In this document: one piece after another, positions 32,355 through 42,611 of the stretch
Layout of the letters: each line of letters begins with the position of its first letter
Numbering within the stretch: position 1 is the stretch's first letter
Source: Rhodopseudomonas palustris
Lineage (GTDB): Bacteria; Pseudomonadota; Alphaproteobacteria; Rhizobiales; Xanthobacteraceae
Reading direction: 5' to 3'
DNA length: 64,000 bases
Assembly (NCBI GenBank): GCA_016215605.1
Contig: JACRJB010000043.1
Coordinates: forward strand, 1-64,000
Made by a program: the position numbers and the translations under genes
The notes under the pieces: model-generated
Told to the model about the DNA's origin: nothing
What the model saw: the letters and a program-made list of their open reading frames with translations, nothing else
Database searches by the model: none

Positions 32355-33311
32355 TCACAGCCTCCGCAGCGCCACCGAATCGACCACGTGGTCGGCGCCC
32401 TTTTTCAGGATCAGCGTCGCGCGTGGCCGGGTCGGCAGGATGTTGTCCTCGAGGTTGGCGAGGTTGGTGCGTTCCCAGATCGCGATCGCGGTGGCGGTGG
32501 CTTCCTCGTCGGACAGCGGCGCGTAGCGGTGGAAATACGACCGCGGGTCGTGGAACGCAGTGTCGCGCAGGGCCAGGAAGCGCCGGATGTACCAGTCGCG
32601 CAGCACCGGTTCGTCGGCGTCGATATACACCGAGAAATCGAAGAAGTCGGACACCACCGGCACCGCCTTGCCGTCGCGCGGCAGGCGGCCGGTCTGCAGC
32701 ACGTTGACGCCCTCGACGATTAGGATGTCCGGCCGATCCACTACCGCGAATTTGTTCGGTACGATGTCGTAGGTGAGATGCGAATAGATCGGCGCCTTGA
32801 CCTTGCGGCGGCCCGACTTGATGTCGCTGAGAAATGCCAGCAGTGCCGGGAGATCGTAGCTTTCCGGAAAGCCCTTCTTCTGCATCAGCCCGGAGCGCTC
32901 CAGCACCGCATTGGGATGCAGAAAGCCGTCGGTGGTGATTAGATCGACCTTCGGCCGCGGCGACCAGCGCGCCAGCAGCGCCTGCAGCACGCGCGCGGTC
33001 GTCGACTTACCGACCGCAACCGAGCCGGCGACTCCGATGATGTACGGCATCTTGCGCTCGACCACGCCGAGAAAGCGGCGCTGCGCGTAGTACAGCTGCT
33101 GCATCGCGCCGACATGGATCGACAACAGCCGCGACATCGGCAGATAGATCTCCTCGACCTCGGATAGATCGAGCCGGTCGTGCAGCGACCGCAGCGTCGA
33201 CACCTCGCCGGCGTCGAGCGTCATCGGCGTGTCCTGGCGCAGATTGGCCCATTCCGAGCGCGAGAACACCCGATACGGGTTGTAGTGGTGCAGTTCCGAC
33301 CTAGCATCCAT
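32355..33311 (-). CDS. coaA: Pantothenate kinase, type I
   Basis: This phosphorylates pantothenate, the committed step of coenzyme A synthesis. It has 318 residues. The P-loop is [19 protein letters not shown], and [18 protein letters not shown] and [20 protein letters not shown] are family hallmarks. It is the last gene of the minus-strand histidine cluster, 117 bases after hisE, a gap with nothing recognisable. Confidence 0.97.
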   Translation of the reverse strand: MDARSELHHYNPYRVFSRSEWANLRQDTPMTLDAGEVSTLRSLHDRLDLSEVEEIYLPMSRLLSIHVGAMQQLYYAQRRFLGVVERKMPYIIGVAGSVAVGKSTTARVLQALLARWSPRPKVDLITTDGFLHPNAVLERSGLMQKKGFPESYDLPALLAFLSDIKSGRRKVKAPIYSHLTYDIVPNKFAVVDRPDILIVEGVNVLQTGRLPRDGKAVPVVSDFFDFSVYIDADEPVLRDWYIRRFLALRDTAFHDPRSYFHRYAPLSDEEATATAIAIWERTNLANLEDNILPTRPRATLILKKGADHVVDSVALRRL

Positions 33312-33428
33312 CGCGCAGTCCTCGCTTCGTTTCCGGTTCTTGTTGCTTTTGCGGCCGTTGCGGCCGGTGGGAATTTGTCCGACGCGTCCTCTCGACGCGA
33401 ACCGGGATCCGGTCCGCGCGAAAACGCC

Positions 33429-33752
33429 CTAGTCGCGTTTGCGGGAGGCCTTTTCCTCGAGGCCGGACATCGAGGTGCGCTGCCCCAGCGTCGCCTCGAC
33501 CTGATCGAGCGTCACGCCGCGCGCCTTCAGCAGCACCAGCATGTGGAACAGCACGTCGGCAGCCTCGGCGATCAGATGGCCGCGGTCGTTCTCGACCGTC
33601 GCGATCACCAGCTCGACCGCTTCCTCGCCGAATTTCTTGGCGCAATGCTCGGCGCCCTTGTCGAGCAGCTTTTTGGTGTAGGACGCCTCGCCGCCCGACG
33701 CGGCGCGGGCGTCGATGGTGGCTTCGAGATCGTGAAGGGTGAACCGGGCCAT
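33429..33752 (-). CDS. hisE: Phosphoribosyl-ATP pyrophosphatase
   Basis: This carries out the second step of histidine synthesis, hydrolysing PR-ATP to PR-AMP. It is a 107-residue all-alpha MazG-like protein with the metal-binding pattern KKFGEEAVELVIATVEND and EAADVLFHMLVLLKARG. It is a stand-alone HisE, not fused to HisI. ATG 33752 (MARFTLHDLE) is preferred over an in-frame start five codons earlier. It follows hisF by 53 bases. Confidence 0.95.
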   Translation of the reverse strand: MARFTLHDLEATIDARAASGGEASYTKKLLDKGAEHCAKKFGEEAVELVIATVENDRGHLIAEAADVLFHMLVLLKARGVTLDQVEATLGQRTSMSGLEEKASRKRD

Positions 33753-33805
33753 ACGCAACTCTACCACTCTACCGGTGCAAGACTACCGCCTCCACCGGCC
33801 CGAAT

Positions 33806-34573
33806 CTAGGGATCGAGCCGCATCGGCAGCCCGCAGCGAACCATATGATCCTTGGCCTGACGAATGGTGTACTCGCCGAAATGGAAGATCGACGCCGCCA
33901 GCACCGCCGTGGCGTGACCCTCGCGGATGCCGTCGACCAGATGATCGAGATTGCCTACGCCGCCCGAAGCAATCACCGGGACCTGGACGCTGTCGGCGAT
34001 CGCCCGGGTCAGCGGCAGGTCGAAGCCGGCCCTTGTGCCGTCGCGGTCCATCGAGGTCAGCAGGATTTCACCGGCGCCGAGGGAGACGACTTCCTGGGCG
34101 AACTCGATCGCGTCGATGCCGGTGCCCTTGCGGCCGCCATGGGTGAAGATTTCCCAGCGGTCCTTGTTCGGCACCCGCTTGGCGTCGATCGCCACTACTA
34201 TGCACTGGTCGCCGAATTTCTCGGCGGCTTCCTTGACGAATTCGCGTCGCGCCACCGCGGCCGAATTGATCGAGACCTTGTCGGCGCCGCTGCGCAGCAG
34301 TGTCTTGATGTCGTCGACGGTGCGCACGCCGCCGCCGACCGTCACCGGCATGAAGCAGGCTTCGGCGGTCCGCCGCACCACGTCGAGCATGATGCCACGG
34401 TTCTCATGGGTGGCGGTGATATCGAGGAAGCAGAGTTCGTCCGCGCCGGCGGCGTCATAGGCGATCGCCGCTTCGACCGGATCGCCGGCGTCGCGCAGAT
34501 CGACGAAATTGACGCCCTTGACGACGCGGCCGTCCTTGACGTCGAGGCAGGGGATGACGCGGACCTTGAACAT
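33806..34573 (-). CDS. hisF: Imidazole glycerol phosphate synthase subunit HisF
   Basis: The cyclase half of IGP synthase, which uses ammonia from HisH to make IGP and AICAR. A 255-residue TIM barrel opening [20 protein letters not shown]; catalytic aspartates lie in CLDVKDG and LTSMDRDGT, with phosphate-binding [10 protein letters not shown]. It starts 9 bases after hisA, within the his operon. Confidence 0.98.
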   Translation of the reverse strand: MFKVRVIPCLDVKDGRVVKGVNFVDLRDAGDPVEAAIAYDAAGADELCFLDITATHENRGIMLDVVRRTAEACFMPVTVGGGVRTVDDIKTLLRSGADKVSINSAAVARREFVKEAAEKFGDQCIVVAIDAKRVPNKDRWEIFTHGGRKGTGIDAIEFAQEVVSLGAGEILLTSMDRDGTRAGFDLPLTRAIADSVQVPVIASGGVGNLDHLVDGIREGHATAVLAASIFHFGEYTIRQAKDHMVRCGLPMRLDP

Positions 34574-34582
34574 CGCCTGTCC

Positions 34583-35320
34583 TCAGGCCGCCTTGGCGGC
34601 GCCGATCAGCGCCAGCGCTTCCGCCGGATCGAGCCGGCCGTCATACAGCGCCCGCCCGGCGATCGCGCCTTCGAGCTTATGGGCACGCGGGCTGAGCAGC
34701 GTGCGGACATCCTCGATCGAGGCGAGGCCGCCCGAGGCAATCACCGGGATCGAAATCGCATCCGCCAGCGCGATGGTGGCGTCCCAGTTGATGCCTTTCA
34801 GCAGGCCGTCACGGGCGATGTCGGTGAAGATGATGGCGGCGACGCCGGCGTCCTCGAAACGCTGGGCGATTTCCAGCGCGGTGACTTGTGAGCTCTCCGC
34901 CCAGCCTTCCACCGCGACGTTGCCGTCGCGGGCGTCGAGGCCGACGGCAACGCGGCCCGGGAATTGCTTCGCCGCATCCTTCACCAGCGCCGGATCGCGC
35001 ACCGCGGCGGTGCCGATGATGACGCGGCTGATGCCCTTACTGAGCCAGGCTTCGATGGTCTTGAGATCGCGGATGCCGCCACCGAGCTGCACCGGCATCG
35101 ACACCACTTTGAGCATCGATTCCACGGCCTGGGCGTTCATCGGCTTGCCGGCGAAGGCGCCGTCGAGATCGACCACGTGCAGATACTCAAAGCCCTGCGC
35201 CGCAAAGCTCTTCGCTTGTGCGGCGGGATCGAGATTGAACACGGTGGCGCGCGCCATGTCGCCCTGTTCGAGCCGCACGCACTGGCCGTTCTTGAGATCG
35301 ATCGCGGGAAAGAGGATCAC
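34583..35320 (-). CDS. hisA: ProFAR isomerase HisA
   Basis: An Amadori isomerase of histidine synthesis. A 245-residue barrel beginning [20 protein letters not shown], with [17 protein letters not shown] and [13 protein letters not shown] (catalytic Asp). The start is GTG at 35320, overlapping the hisH stop (GTGA); no ATG lies close to the conserved start, so GTG is well supported. The overlap indicates coupling with hisH. Confidence 0.96.
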   Translation of the reverse strand: MILFPAIDLKNGQCVRLEQGDMARATVFNLDPAAQAKSFAAQGFEYLHVVDLDGAFAGKPMNAQAVESMLKVVSMPVQLGGGIRDLKTIEAWLSKGISRVIIGTAAVRDPALVKDAAKQFPGRVAVGLDARDGNVAVEGWAESSQVTALEIAQRFEDAGVAAIIFTDIARDGLLKGINWDATIALADAISIPVIASGGLASIEDVRTLLSPRAHKLEGAIAGRALYDGRLDPAEALALIGAAKAA

Positions 35321-35967
35321 GGCTTCCACTTCAGAAAATTCGAGATCAGCGCCAGGCCGAAGCGCTGGCTCTTTTCGGGGTGAAACTGGGTGCCCAGCAT
35401 GGTGTCGCGGCCGACCACCGCGGTGACAGGCCCGCCATAATCGGCGCGCGCCAGCACGTCGCCTTCGCTCTGCGCGGCGAGGTGGAAGGAATGCACAAAA
35501 TAGGCGTGCAGGCCCTTCGGCCCGAGCGGCAGACGATCCAGCACCGGATGGTCGCGCAGCACGTCGAGCGTGTTCCAGCCCATGTGCGGGATCTTCAGAT
35601 CGTCCTGGTTCGGCGCGATCTTGACCACGTCGCCGGGAATCCAGTTCAGCCCGTCGGTGGTGACGTGCTCCTTGCCGCGGGTCGCCATCAACTGCATGCC
35701 GACGCAGATGCCGAAGAACGGCCGCGCCTTGACCCGCACCGTCTCGTTCAGCGCCTCGACCATGCCGTCGACGGCATCGAGCCCCTTGCGGCAATCCGCG
35801 AAGGCGCCGACGCCCGGCAGCACCACGCGATCGGCGCGAAACACCTGCTCCGGATCACGAGTGACGATGATCTTCTCCGGGACCTCCATGCCACGCGCGG
35901 CGCGCTCGAACGCCTTGGCGGCCGAGTGCAGATTGCCGGAGCCGTAATCGATGATGGCGACGCTCAC
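35317..35967 (-). CDS. hisH: Imidazole glycerol phosphate synthase glutaminase subunit HisH
   Basis: A class I glutamine amidotransferase that supplies ammonia to HisF. It has 216 residues: start [20 protein letters not shown], nucleophile elbow [12 protein letters not shown] with the catalytic Cys, and [13 protein letters not shown] with the catalytic His and Glu. It overlaps both neighbours by 4 bases (DUF2628 gene before, hisA after). Confidence 0.97.
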   Translation of the reverse strand: MSVAIIDYGSGNLHSAAKAFERAARGMEVPEKIIVTRDPEQVFRADRVVLPGVGAFADCRKGLDAVDGMVEALNETVRVKARPFFGICVGMQLMATRGKEHVTTDGLNWIPGDVVKIAPNQDDLKIPHMGWNTLDVLRDHPVLDRLPLGPKGLHAYFVHSFHLAAQSEGDVLARADYGGPVTAVVGRDTMLGTQFHPEKSQRFGLALISNFLKWKP

Positions 35968-36482
35968 CGCGGGGCTCCCGGGCGTGGAAACGAGCCGACG
36001 ATGTCGCCGAAGATCGACGACGACGGCAGCGGCACGCTACGGGTCGGCGGCGGGGCGCCGCGATCGATGGGAAACGAGAAGCCGATCGGCGCCGGCTGAC
36101 GGCTGGACCAACGGTCGAAGAAGCGCCGTTCGGCCGACGGCAGGTCGTCTCCGACCACGACGTCGAGTTGGCGCCAGCCGCGGCGCCGCAGCGTCCACCG
36201 CCACAGGCTGGCGGCTTCGAGGCCGAGCAGCAGCGCCATCAGCAGCATCACAGCCAGGCGTGGGCCCGCGCCCACACGAAGCGCGGCCAGCGCGAAGGTC
36301 ATCGCCACGACGACCACCAGATAGCCGAGCAGCGCCAGCCAGAGCCGGCGCCCGAGCAGCCACAGCGGCCCGAACACGAAGGCCCAGACATAGAACCCGT
36401 CGCGCACGAACACGAAACGGTCCGGACTGGCGCCGCGCTCGTCGTCGACCGGCGGCGGCGCGTGAACTGTGTAGACCGGCAT
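35964..36482 (-). CDS. DUF2628 family membrane protein inside the his operon
   Basis: A 172-residue protein with the DUF2628 pattern: a short conserved N-terminus ([11 protein letters not shown]), then [20 protein letters not shown], and two to three hydrophobic segments (about residues 32-48, 50-70 and 76-92). The C-terminal 70 residues are soluble and Pro-rich. Function is unknown. It is embedded between hisB and hisH, overlapping hisH by 4 bases. Confidence 0.85.
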   Translation of the reverse strand: MPVYTVHAPPPVDDERGASPDRFVFVRDGFYVWAFVFGPLWLLGRRLWLALLGYLVVVVAMTFALAALRVGAGPRLAVMLLMALLLGLEAASLWRWTLRRRGWRQLDVVVGDDLPSAERRFFDRWSSRQPAPIGFSFPIDRGAPPPTRSVPLPSSSIFGDIVGSFPRPGAPR

Positions 36483-36508
36483 TCAATTTCTCCGCCGATG
36501 GACGGGCC

Positions 36509-37102
36509 CTAGCCGCCGAGCTGACCCTTGGTCGAGGGCACCTCGCCCACCGCCTGCGGATCGATCGCTACCGCCGCGCGCAACGCCCGTGCCAGACCCT
36601 TGAAGCAGGATTCGGCGATATGGTGGCTGTTTTCGCCATATAGGGTTTCGACGTGCAGAGTCACGCCCGCATTCATTGCAAAGGCCTGGAACCACTCGCG
36701 GACCAGCTCGGTGTCGAATTCACCGATCTTGTTGCGCGGGAACTCCGCCTTGAACACCAGGAACGGCCGACCGGAGACGTCGATCACCACCCGCGTCAGG
36801 GTCTCGTCCATCGGCATCAGCATGCTGGCATAGCGGGTAATGCCCGCCATGTTGCCGAGAGCCTGCTTGACGGCCTGGCCGAGCGCGATGCCGACGTCCT
36901 CGGTGGTGTGGTGAAAATCGACATGCAGGTCGCCGACCGCCTTCACGGCGATGTCGATCCGGGAATGCTTGGCCAGCAGATCGAGCATATGGTCGAAGAA
37001 GCCGATCCCGGTCGCGGCGTCGGACACGCCGGCGCCGTCGAGGTTGACGGTCACCTCGATGTCGGTTTCCTTGGTCTTGCGCTTGATCGTTGCCGTGCGC
37101 AT
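36509..37102 (-). CDS. hisB: Imidazoleglycerol-phosphate dehydratase
   Basis: This dehydrates IGP in histidine synthesis using a di-manganese centre. It is 197 residues, the monofunctional form. It has [30 protein letters not shown], the metal-binding [15 protein letters not shown] and a second block [19 protein letters not shown]. First gene of the minus-strand his cluster, with its start 190 bases from hslV (divergent). I see no leader peptide or attenuator in that gap. Confidence 0.97.
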   Translation of the reverse strand: MRTATIKRKTKETDIEVTVNLDGAGVSDAATGIGFFDHMLDLLAKHSRIDIAVKAVGDLHVDFHHTTEDVGIALGQAVKQALGNMAGITRYASMLMPMDETLTRVVIDVSGRPFLVFKAEFPRNKIGEFDTELVREWFQAFAMNAGVTLHVETLYGENSHHIAESCFKGLARALRAAVAIDPQAVGEVPSTKGQLGG

Positions 37103-37292
37103 GAAGCGGGCTCTCCGTAAAAAACGTCGTCCTTTTAACAGGCTAGCGACGCCTTCGCTACAGCGGGAGGCGCTGCCGCGCCCCGATCTTCGTCCTATGG
37201 TGACCGTTTTCCGCCCCGCGGCGCGGCCAATCGCCCGCCGGTTTGCAAGCGGCCGGTTCAGTGCCTAGATCAGCGCTCGCGAAAGGTTTCCC

Positions 37293-37871
37293 ATGAACAT
37301 GTATTCCGCGGCGGGCGAAGGCTCGTCTTCCTCAAGCCCCGGCTGGCACGGCACCACCATCCTGACCGTCCGCAAGGGCGGCAAGGTGGTGATCGGTGGC
37401 GACGGCCAGGTTTCGATCGGCCAGACGGTGATCAAGGCCAACGCCAAAAAGGTCCGCAAGCTCGGCAGGGGCGACGTGATCGGCGGCTTCGCGGGTGCCA
37501 CCGCCGACGCCTTCACGCTGTTCGAACGGCTGGAGGCCAAGCTCGAGCAATATCCCGGCCAGCTCACCCGCGCCGCGGTCGAGCTCGCCAAGGACTGGCG
37601 CACCGACCGCTATCTGCGCCGGCTGGAGGCGATGATGATCGTCGCCGACAAGGACGTCTCGCTGGTGCTGACCGGCACCGGCGACGTGCTCGAGCCGGAA
37701 TACGGGGTGATGGCGATCGGCTCTGGCGGCAATTATGCGCTGGCCGCCGCTCGGGCGCTAGCCGACACCGACCAGGACGCCGAGACCATCGTCCGCAAGG
37801 CGCTCGATATCGCCGCCGACATCTGCGTCTACACCAACCGCAACCTGACCCTCGAGACTCTGGGCGGTTGA
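37293..37871 (+). CDS. hslV: ATP-dependent protease peptidase subunit HslV
   Basis: The proteolytic subunit of the HslUV proteasome-like complex. It has 192 residues, opening with a ~20-residue Ser/Gly-rich extension. The conserved mature start is [20 protein letters not shown], so the catalytic threonine is T21 after Gly20. This needs a propeptide cleavage rather than simple Met removal. The [14 protein letters not shown] segment is typical. It is followed by hslU after a palindromic repeat. Confidence 0.95.
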   Translation: MNMYSAAGEGSSSSSPGWHGTTILTVRKGGKVVIGGDGQVSIGQTVIKANAKKVRKLGRGDVIGGFAGATADAFTLFERLEAKLEQYPGQLTRAAVELAKDWRTDRYLRRLEAMMIVADKDVSLVLTGTGDVLEPEYGVMAIGSGGNYALAAARALADTDQDAETIVRKALDIAADICVYTNRNLTLETLGG

Positions 37872-37876
37872 TGGGT

Positions 37877-38017
37877 TTCTTCCCCTCTCCCCTTGTGGGA
37901 GAGGGTGCCCGAGCGAAGCGAGGGCGGGTGAGGGGCAGCCTCTCCGTCTCGCGACACCCCTCACCCGGCACGGACTTCGTCCGCGCCACCCTCTCCCACA
38001 AGAGGAGAGGGAAAGAA
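37877..38017. repeat. Palindromic repeat between hslV and hslU
   Basis: TTCTTCCCCTCTCCCCTTGT at the left and ACAAGAGGAGAGGGAAAGAA at the right are ends of ~31-base inverted repeats with two mismatches; GGTGCCCGAGCG and related GC-rich stretches lie between. It occupies nearly the whole 154-base hslV-hslU gap, so it is probably transcribed within the operon. Confidence 0.75.
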
Positions 38018-38025
38018 GTAGACTC

Positions 38026-39327
38026 ATGACCGACTTTTCTCCCCGCGAAATCGTTTCCGAACTCGACCGCTTCATCGTCGGCCAGGGCGACGCCAAGCGC
38101 GCGGTCGCCATCGCGCTGCGCAACCGCTGGCGGCGGCTGCAGCTCGAAGGCAGCCTGCGCGAGGAGGTGCTGCCGAAGAACATCCTGATGATCGGCCCGA
38201 CCGGTGTCGGCAAGACCGAGATCGCGCGGCGGCTGGCGAAACTCGCCAACGCGCCGTTCCTCAAGGTCGAGGCGACCAAGTTCACCGAGGTCGGCTATGT
38301 CGGCCGTGACGTCGAGCAGATCATCCGCGATCTGCTCGAGGTGGCGATCGCACAGGTGCGCGAGAAGAAGCGCAAGGACGTCCAGGCGCGTGCCCAGATC
38401 GCCGCCGAGGAGCGCGTGCTCGACGCGCTGGTCGGCCCCGGCTCGGGCCCGGCGACGCGGGATTCGTTTCGCAAGAAGCTGCGCGCCGGCGAGCTCAACG
38501 ACAAGGAAATCGAGGTCGAGACCCAGGCGAGCAGCGGCTCGCCGATGTTCGAGATTCCCGGCATGCCGGGCGGCCAGATCGGCGCGATTTCGATCGGCGA
38601 CATCTTCGGCAAGATGGGCGGACGCACCAAGACGCGCCGGCTCACCGTCGCCGACTCGCACGAGATTCTGGTCAACGAAGAGGCCGACAAGCTGCTCGAC
38701 AACGATCAGCTGGTGCAGGAAGCGATCAACGTCGTCGAGAACAACGGCATCGTGTTCCTCGACGAGATCGACAAGATCTGCGTGCGCGACGGCCGCAGCG
38801 GCGGCGAAGTCTCGCGCGAGGGCGTGCAGCGCGATCTGCTGCCGCTGATCGAAGGCACCACGGTCACGACCAAGCACGGCGCGGTCAAGACCGAGCACAT
38901 CCTGTTCATCGCCTCGGGTGCGTTTCACATCGCCAAGCCGTCCGATCTGTTGCCGGAGCTGCAGGGCCGGCTGCCGATCCGGGTCGAGCTCAACGCGCTG
39001 TCGCGCGACGACATGCGCCGGATCCTGACCGAGCCGGAAGCCTCGCTGATCAAGCAATATGTCGCGCTGCTGCAGACCGAAGGCGTCACGCTGGAGTTCG
39101 GCGACGACGCCATCGACGCACTCGCCGACGTCGCGGTCGCGGTGAACTCCACGGTCGAGAACATCGGCGCCCGGCGGCTGCAGACGGTGATGGAGCGCGT
39201 GCTCGACGAAATCTCCTTCGGCGCGCCGGACCGCGGTGGCGAGACCATCCGGATCGACGCCGACTACGTCCAGAAGAACGTCGGCGATCTGGCCAAGAAC
39301 ACGGATCTGAGCCGGTTCATTTTGTAG
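38026..39327 (+). CDS. hslU: ATP-dependent protease ATPase subunit HslU
   Basis: An AAA+ unfoldase that feeds substrates to HslV. It has 433 residues: start [20 protein letters not shown], Walker [34 protein letters not shown], the I domain (about 105-225), Walker [13 protein letters not shown], and sensor 2 [19 protein letters not shown]. It ends in the usual LSRFIL tail, which inserts into HslV. Its ATG is 9 bases after the end of the preceding repeat. Confidence 0.98.
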   Translation: MTDFSPREIVSELDRFIVGQGDAKRAVAIALRNRWRRLQLEGSLREEVLPKNILMIGPTGVGKTEIARRLAKLANAPFLKVEATKFTEVGYVGRDVEQIIRDLLEVAIAQVREKKRKDVQARAQIAAEERVLDALVGPGSGPATRDSFRKKLRAGELNDKEIEVETQASSGSPMFEIPGMPGGQIGAISIGDIFGKMGGRTKTRRLTVADSHEILVNEEADKLLDNDQLVQEAINVVENNGIVFLDEIDKICVRDGRSGGEVSREGVQRDLLPLIEGTTVTTKHGAVKTEHILFIASGAFHIAKPSDLLPELQGRLPIRVELNALSRDDMRRILTEPEASLIKQYVALLQTEGVTLEFGDDAIDALADVAVAVNSTVENIGARRLQTVMERVLDEISFGAPDRGGETIRIDADYVQKNVGDLAKNTDLSRFIL

Positions 39328-39349
39328 CGACGCATCCTCACATACGGCC

Positions 39350-39450
39350 GTCATGCCCGGGCTTGACCCGGGCATCCATCGCGCGCCGAAGCGCGCCTTA
39401 GATCGACTTTTCGTAAGAGGATGGATTGCCGGGTCAAGCCCGGCAATGAC
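39350..39450. repeat. Palindromic intergenic repeat (GTCATGCCCGGGCTTGACCCGG family)
   Basis: Inverted ends GTCATGCCCGGGCTTGACCC and GGGTCAAGCCCGGCAATGAC enclose CATCC/GGATG and a GCGCGCCGAAGCGCGC hairpin. Same family as 32242-32342. Confidence 0.75.
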
Positions 39451-39537
39451 GGGTGTGTAGTTGTGAGGCGCTGCCACGAACAATGGGCGCATTCAACAAT
39501 GGGCTCACTGCAATTGCACCTCTCCCCACTCTCCCAC

Positions 39538-39639
39538 GTCATCGCCCGGCTTGACCGGGCGACCCAGTATCGCAATGGTTCTGCGACTAAGTAACAGACG
39601 CTCTGGGATACTGGATCACCCGCATGCGCGGGTGATGAC
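39538..39639. repeat. Palindromic intergenic repeat (GTCATCGCCCGGCTTG family)
   Basis: GTCATCGCCCGGCTTGACCG on the left, CCCGCATGCGCGGGTGATGAC on the right, with GACCCAGTATC facing GATACTGGATC inside. The same unit with small changes is at 63039-63139. With the preceding repeat it accounts for the 355-base gap between hslU and the Smr gene. Confidence 0.75.
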
Positions 39640-39682
39640 GGTGTACGTGTGGCTAGCGCAGCATAACTAACACCGCACCGGC

Positions 39683-40282
39683 TTAGTAACCGCGCGCCCG
39701 CCGCACCCGCACATACAGCGCGCCTTCGCCGCCGTGGCCGATCGCGGCTTCATCGAAGCCGATCACATAGGCGCGGAATTCCGGCAGGCTCAGCCAGTGC
39801 GGCACCTGACGGCGCAGCACGCCGCGTTCGGGATCGCCGCCGAGCCTCGAGCCCTTGCCGGTGATCACCAGCACGAAGCTCAGCCCGTCATGGCTGGCGC
39901 CCTGCAGGAAGCGCAGCAGCGCGTGATGCGCGCGCGCCTGGGTCATGCCGTGCAGATCGATCCGTGCATCGATGTCCTTGCGGCCGCGCGACAGATGCGT
40001 GCGCTCGCGGCGGCCGAGCGCCGCGAGCGGCGGCGGGCTCATCGGCGTGGCGAGCTTGACCGGGCGCTTGACCGGCTGCTGCGAACCGACGGGCAATGGC
40101 GGTTTGACCGCGGGTGCGGCCGGGGACGGCATTGGGACTTCAATCTTGGTCAGCCGCGGCCGGCCACGCAGCGGCTTGACCTGCTTGGCGACGCTGTCCC
40201 ACAGCGCGCGCTCCTCTTCGCTCAGGCTGCGCTTGCGTCGCGGCGTGGCGGGCGGGTCGAGCGGCGGCACGATACGCTTCAT
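39683..40282 (-). CDS. Smr domain protein
   Basis: A 199-residue protein with a C-terminal Smr (MutS2-type small nuclease-related) domain: DARIDLHGMTQARAHHALLR and FVLVITGKGSRLGGDPERG, with the HGxT and TGKG motifs. The first ~100 residues are basic and Pro-rich, probably disordered. The family includes DNA/RNA nicking enzymes, but the substrate is unknown. It starts 5 bases after the mltA stop, so the two are probably cotranscribed. Confidence 0.9.
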   Translation of the reverse strand: MKRIVPPLDPPATPRRKRSLSEEERALWDSVAKQVKPLRGRPRLTKIEVPMPSPAAPAVKPPLPVGSQQPVKRPVKLATPMSPPPLAALGRRERTHLSRGRKDIDARIDLHGMTQARAHHALLRFLQGASHDGLSFVLVITGKGSRLGGDPERGVLRRQVPHWLSLPEFRAYVIGFDEAAIGHGGEGALYVRVRRARGY

Positions 40283-40287
40283 CGGCG

Positions 40288-41865
40288 TCAGCGATGGCGG
40301 CGTTGATAGTGGCGATGTCGATGATGGCGCCGGTGAGTTCGCTTCGGCACGGCGGCCGGCGCAGCATCGGGGCGCGCCTGCGGCGTCGGAACAGCCTGCG
40401 CCCCGGCGGCCGTTGCCGCCGGCTCCGCTTTCGTCGTGGTCTCCGAAGCCTTCTGATTGGCGACCGGCGTCTGCGGGAACAGCTTGGCGATCGTTGCCGA
40501 CGGCCGCGGTTCCGGCAGCGGCATGGTGCGGCCGCGCGCCACCGGATCGAGGCTGTTCGGCAGCAGCAGCACGAAGCGGATCGGATGCCGCATCCGCCCG
40601 GCCACCGCACCGGCGGCCGCACCAGCGCCGAAATACAGATCAGCGCGCGCCGGACCGACGATCGCCGAACCGGTGTCCTGCGCGATCATCAAGCGGCGAA
40701 ACGGCGTCTTGGCATCGACCGCATCGACCGGCAGTTCGCCGGTGATGAAGAACGGCGTGCCGTAGACGTGCAGCGCCTTGTCGACCGCGATCGAGCGGCC
40801 CGCGGTCAGCGGCACGCCTTGCGCGCCGACCGCCTCGTCGTCGTCCTTGAGCTTGACCTCGCGGAAGAACACGTAGGACCGGTTGGCCCGCCGCAGCTCC
40901 TTGGCGCCGTCGGGATTGGCATCCATCCATTCGCGGATGCGCTGCATCGACATCTGCTCTTTCGGGATGATGCCGCGGTCGATCAGGATGCGGCCGACCG
41001 GCGTGTAGGGATAGCCGTTGTGGGCGTCGTAGTTGATTCGAACGACGCTGCCGTCCTCGAGCTTGACCCGCGCCGAGCCCTGGATCTGCGAGAACAACAG
41101 GTCGGTCTGGCTTTTCAGCCAGCAGATCTCCAGCCCGCGCCCGGCGACAGCGCCGTCCTCGATCTCGGCGCGATCGTAATACGGCACCAGCTTGCGCCGG
41201 CCGATCTTGCGATACACCGGCCCGCCGTTCGGCAGTCCGGCGCCCTGGGAATAGCCGCGCACGAACAGGTTCGACGGTCGTCGATAGACCGGGACGTTGT
41301 AGATCTCTGTCTGCACGCGCGAGCCGTCGACCACCGGCTCGTAGTAGCCCGTGACGAAGCCGGCGTCTTCGCCGACCCGCGAAATCTGCACCGGCAGGAA
41401 GTGCTGTTCAAAGAACCGTCCGGCCTGAGCACCATCGGAAATTTCCGCGGCGCGCGCGGCCCGACAGGGCTCCGTCAGCGACGCACCGAGCGCCTTGGTC
41501 TCGTCGGCCGGCTTGCGCCGCGCCAGGATCGGCCGGCAGCTCACGCGGAAGGTCCTGAAGGCGGCGAGATGATCGTCGGCGTCCCAGCCGGCGACCTGGT
41601 CCCAGCTCACCGGGGCGTATTGGCCGCCTGGAATCTCGATCGGCCAGACCGGCGTGGGATGCCGCTTGTGCGCGGCGCCATGATGAGCTTTCGCCGGATG
41701 ACCGGCGGAATGGCGCGACGCATGGTGATGACGGTGTCCGGCCTCGGCGGCGAGCGGCGCCAGCACCACGGCGGCGGCGAGCACGCCGCGCGCCCAGGCG
41801 AAGCGCGATGCGCCTCGCGCGCTAGATGCCGCTTCCGGTGCCAACCAGCTTCCAGTTCGGATCAC
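40288..41865 (-). CDS. mltA: Membrane-bound lytic murein transglycosylase A (MltA family)
   Basis: This cleaves peptidoglycan glycan strands to anhydromuropeptides in the periplasm. 525 residues: a signal-like segment (ARGVLAAAVVLAPLAAEAG), a His-rich stretch (HRHHHASRHSAGHPAKAHHG), the MltA core with DAGFVTGYYEPVVDGSR, and the 3D domain with MIAQDTGSAIVGPARADLYFG carrying the catalytic Asp. The C-terminal ~100 residues are an Ala/Pro-rich tail. There is no lipobox Cys. The ATG at 41865 overlaps the Tim44-like gene by 44 bases; a later start is possible. Confidence 0.92.
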   Translation of the reverse strand: MIRTGSWLAPEAASSARGASRFAWARGVLAAAVVLAPLAAEAGHRHHHASRHSAGHPAKAHHGAAHKRHPTPVWPIEIPGGQYAPVSWDQVAGWDADDHLAAFRTFRVSCRPILARRKPADETKALGASLTEPCRAARAAEISDGAQAGRFFEQHFLPVQISRVGEDAGFVTGYYEPVVDGSRVQTEIYNVPVYRRPSNLFVRGYSQGAGLPNGGPVYRKIGRRKLVPYYDRAEIEDGAVAGRGLEICWLKSQTDLLFSQIQGSARVKLEDGSVVRINYDAHNGYPYTPVGRILIDRGIIPKEQMSMQRIREWMDANPDGAKELRRANRSYVFFREVKLKDDDEAVGAQGVPLTAGRSIAVDKALHVYGTPFFITGELPVDAVDAKTPFRRLMIAQDTGSAIVGPARADLYFGAGAAAGAVAGRMRHPIRFVLLLPNSLDPVARGRTMPLPEPRPSATIAKLFPQTPVANQKASETTTKAEPAATAAGAQAVPTPQARPDAAPAAVPKRTHRRHHRHRHYQRRHR

Positions 41866-42529
41866 GCGAGCTGACGTCGCGGGCGAAGGTCCAAACGTCG
41901 GTGATGTCGGAGACCTTGTCGGCGTTGCCGTCGACGATGGTACCGGTCTTGTCGCGGGTGGCGGAGATCATCTGCGACACGAACTTTACGGTGATCTGGG
42001 CGGTGTGGTCGCGCACCTCGGCGCTGATCAGTTCCGCCTTCTCGATGGCAACGAAGCGGGTCTCGGTCTTCAGCTCGTTCTTCTCGCGATCCTTGATGGC
42101 GGCGTCGAAGCTGTCATAGACCTCGCTCGACAGCAGGTCGCGCAGTGCGCGACGGTCGCCATTGGCGAACGCCATCACGATCATCTCGTAGGCGCTCTTG
42201 GCGCCGGCGACGAAGTGATTGGCGTCGAACGACGAGTCCTGCAGCAGCACGGCGTTGAGGCCGTGGGCCAGCGGCGACTCCGGCTCGGCGATGCCCTTCC
42301 AGCGATCCGACGGGGGCACCACATCGGCGCTCGGCGCGCTCGGCGCCTGGTCGATCACCGATCCCGGCATCGACACGACATTGGTGTCCTGCTTGCCCGG
42401 AATCATGTCCCGCGCGGCGGCGCGATCGAACGGCGGACGTTCACTGCCGGTCCGCTGACCCAATACGTTGCGCAGACGCAGGAAGATGAACACCGCAAGC
42501 GCAAGAAAGATGATGGTGTAGATATCCAC
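41822..42529 (-). CDS. Tim44-like domain protein
   Basis: A 235-residue inner-membrane-anchored protein. A single N-terminal hydrophobic helix (IYTIIFLALAVFIFLRL) precedes a Pro-rich linker and a C-terminal Tim44-like domain (about residues 95-235: FDANHFVAGAKSAYEMIVMA, GDRRALRDLLSSEVYDSF, VWTFARDVSSRDPNWKL). Mitochondrial Tim44 tethers Hsp70 to the import channel; the bacterial role is not settled. It lies upstream of mltA and is separated from divergent secB by a 453-base gap. Confidence 0.88.
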   Translation of the reverse strand: MDIYTIIFLALAVFIFLRLRNVLGQRTGSERPPFDRAAARDMIPGKQDTNVVSMPGSVIDQAPSAPSADVVPPSDRWKGIAEPESPLAHGLNAVLLQDSSFDANHFVAGAKSAYEMIVMAFANGDRRALRDLLSSEVYDSFDAAIKDREKNELKTETRFVAIEKAELISAEVRDHTAQITVKFVSQMISATRDKTGTIVDGNADKVSDITDVWTFARDVSSRDPNWKLVGTGSGI

Positions 42530-42611
42530 GTCGCTTCACTTTCTCATCGGCGTCGGCGCGGATGCGGCTTGCACCTGCGGCACGACGGCCCTGAATCACG
42601 ATGCGGGCCGG

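Noticed and set aside
37173-37200. RpoH-like promoter for hslV (CTGC-N17-CCTATGG)
   Set aside because: The -35 part does not match CTTG; a heat-shock promoter is plausible for the gene but not shown by this sequence.
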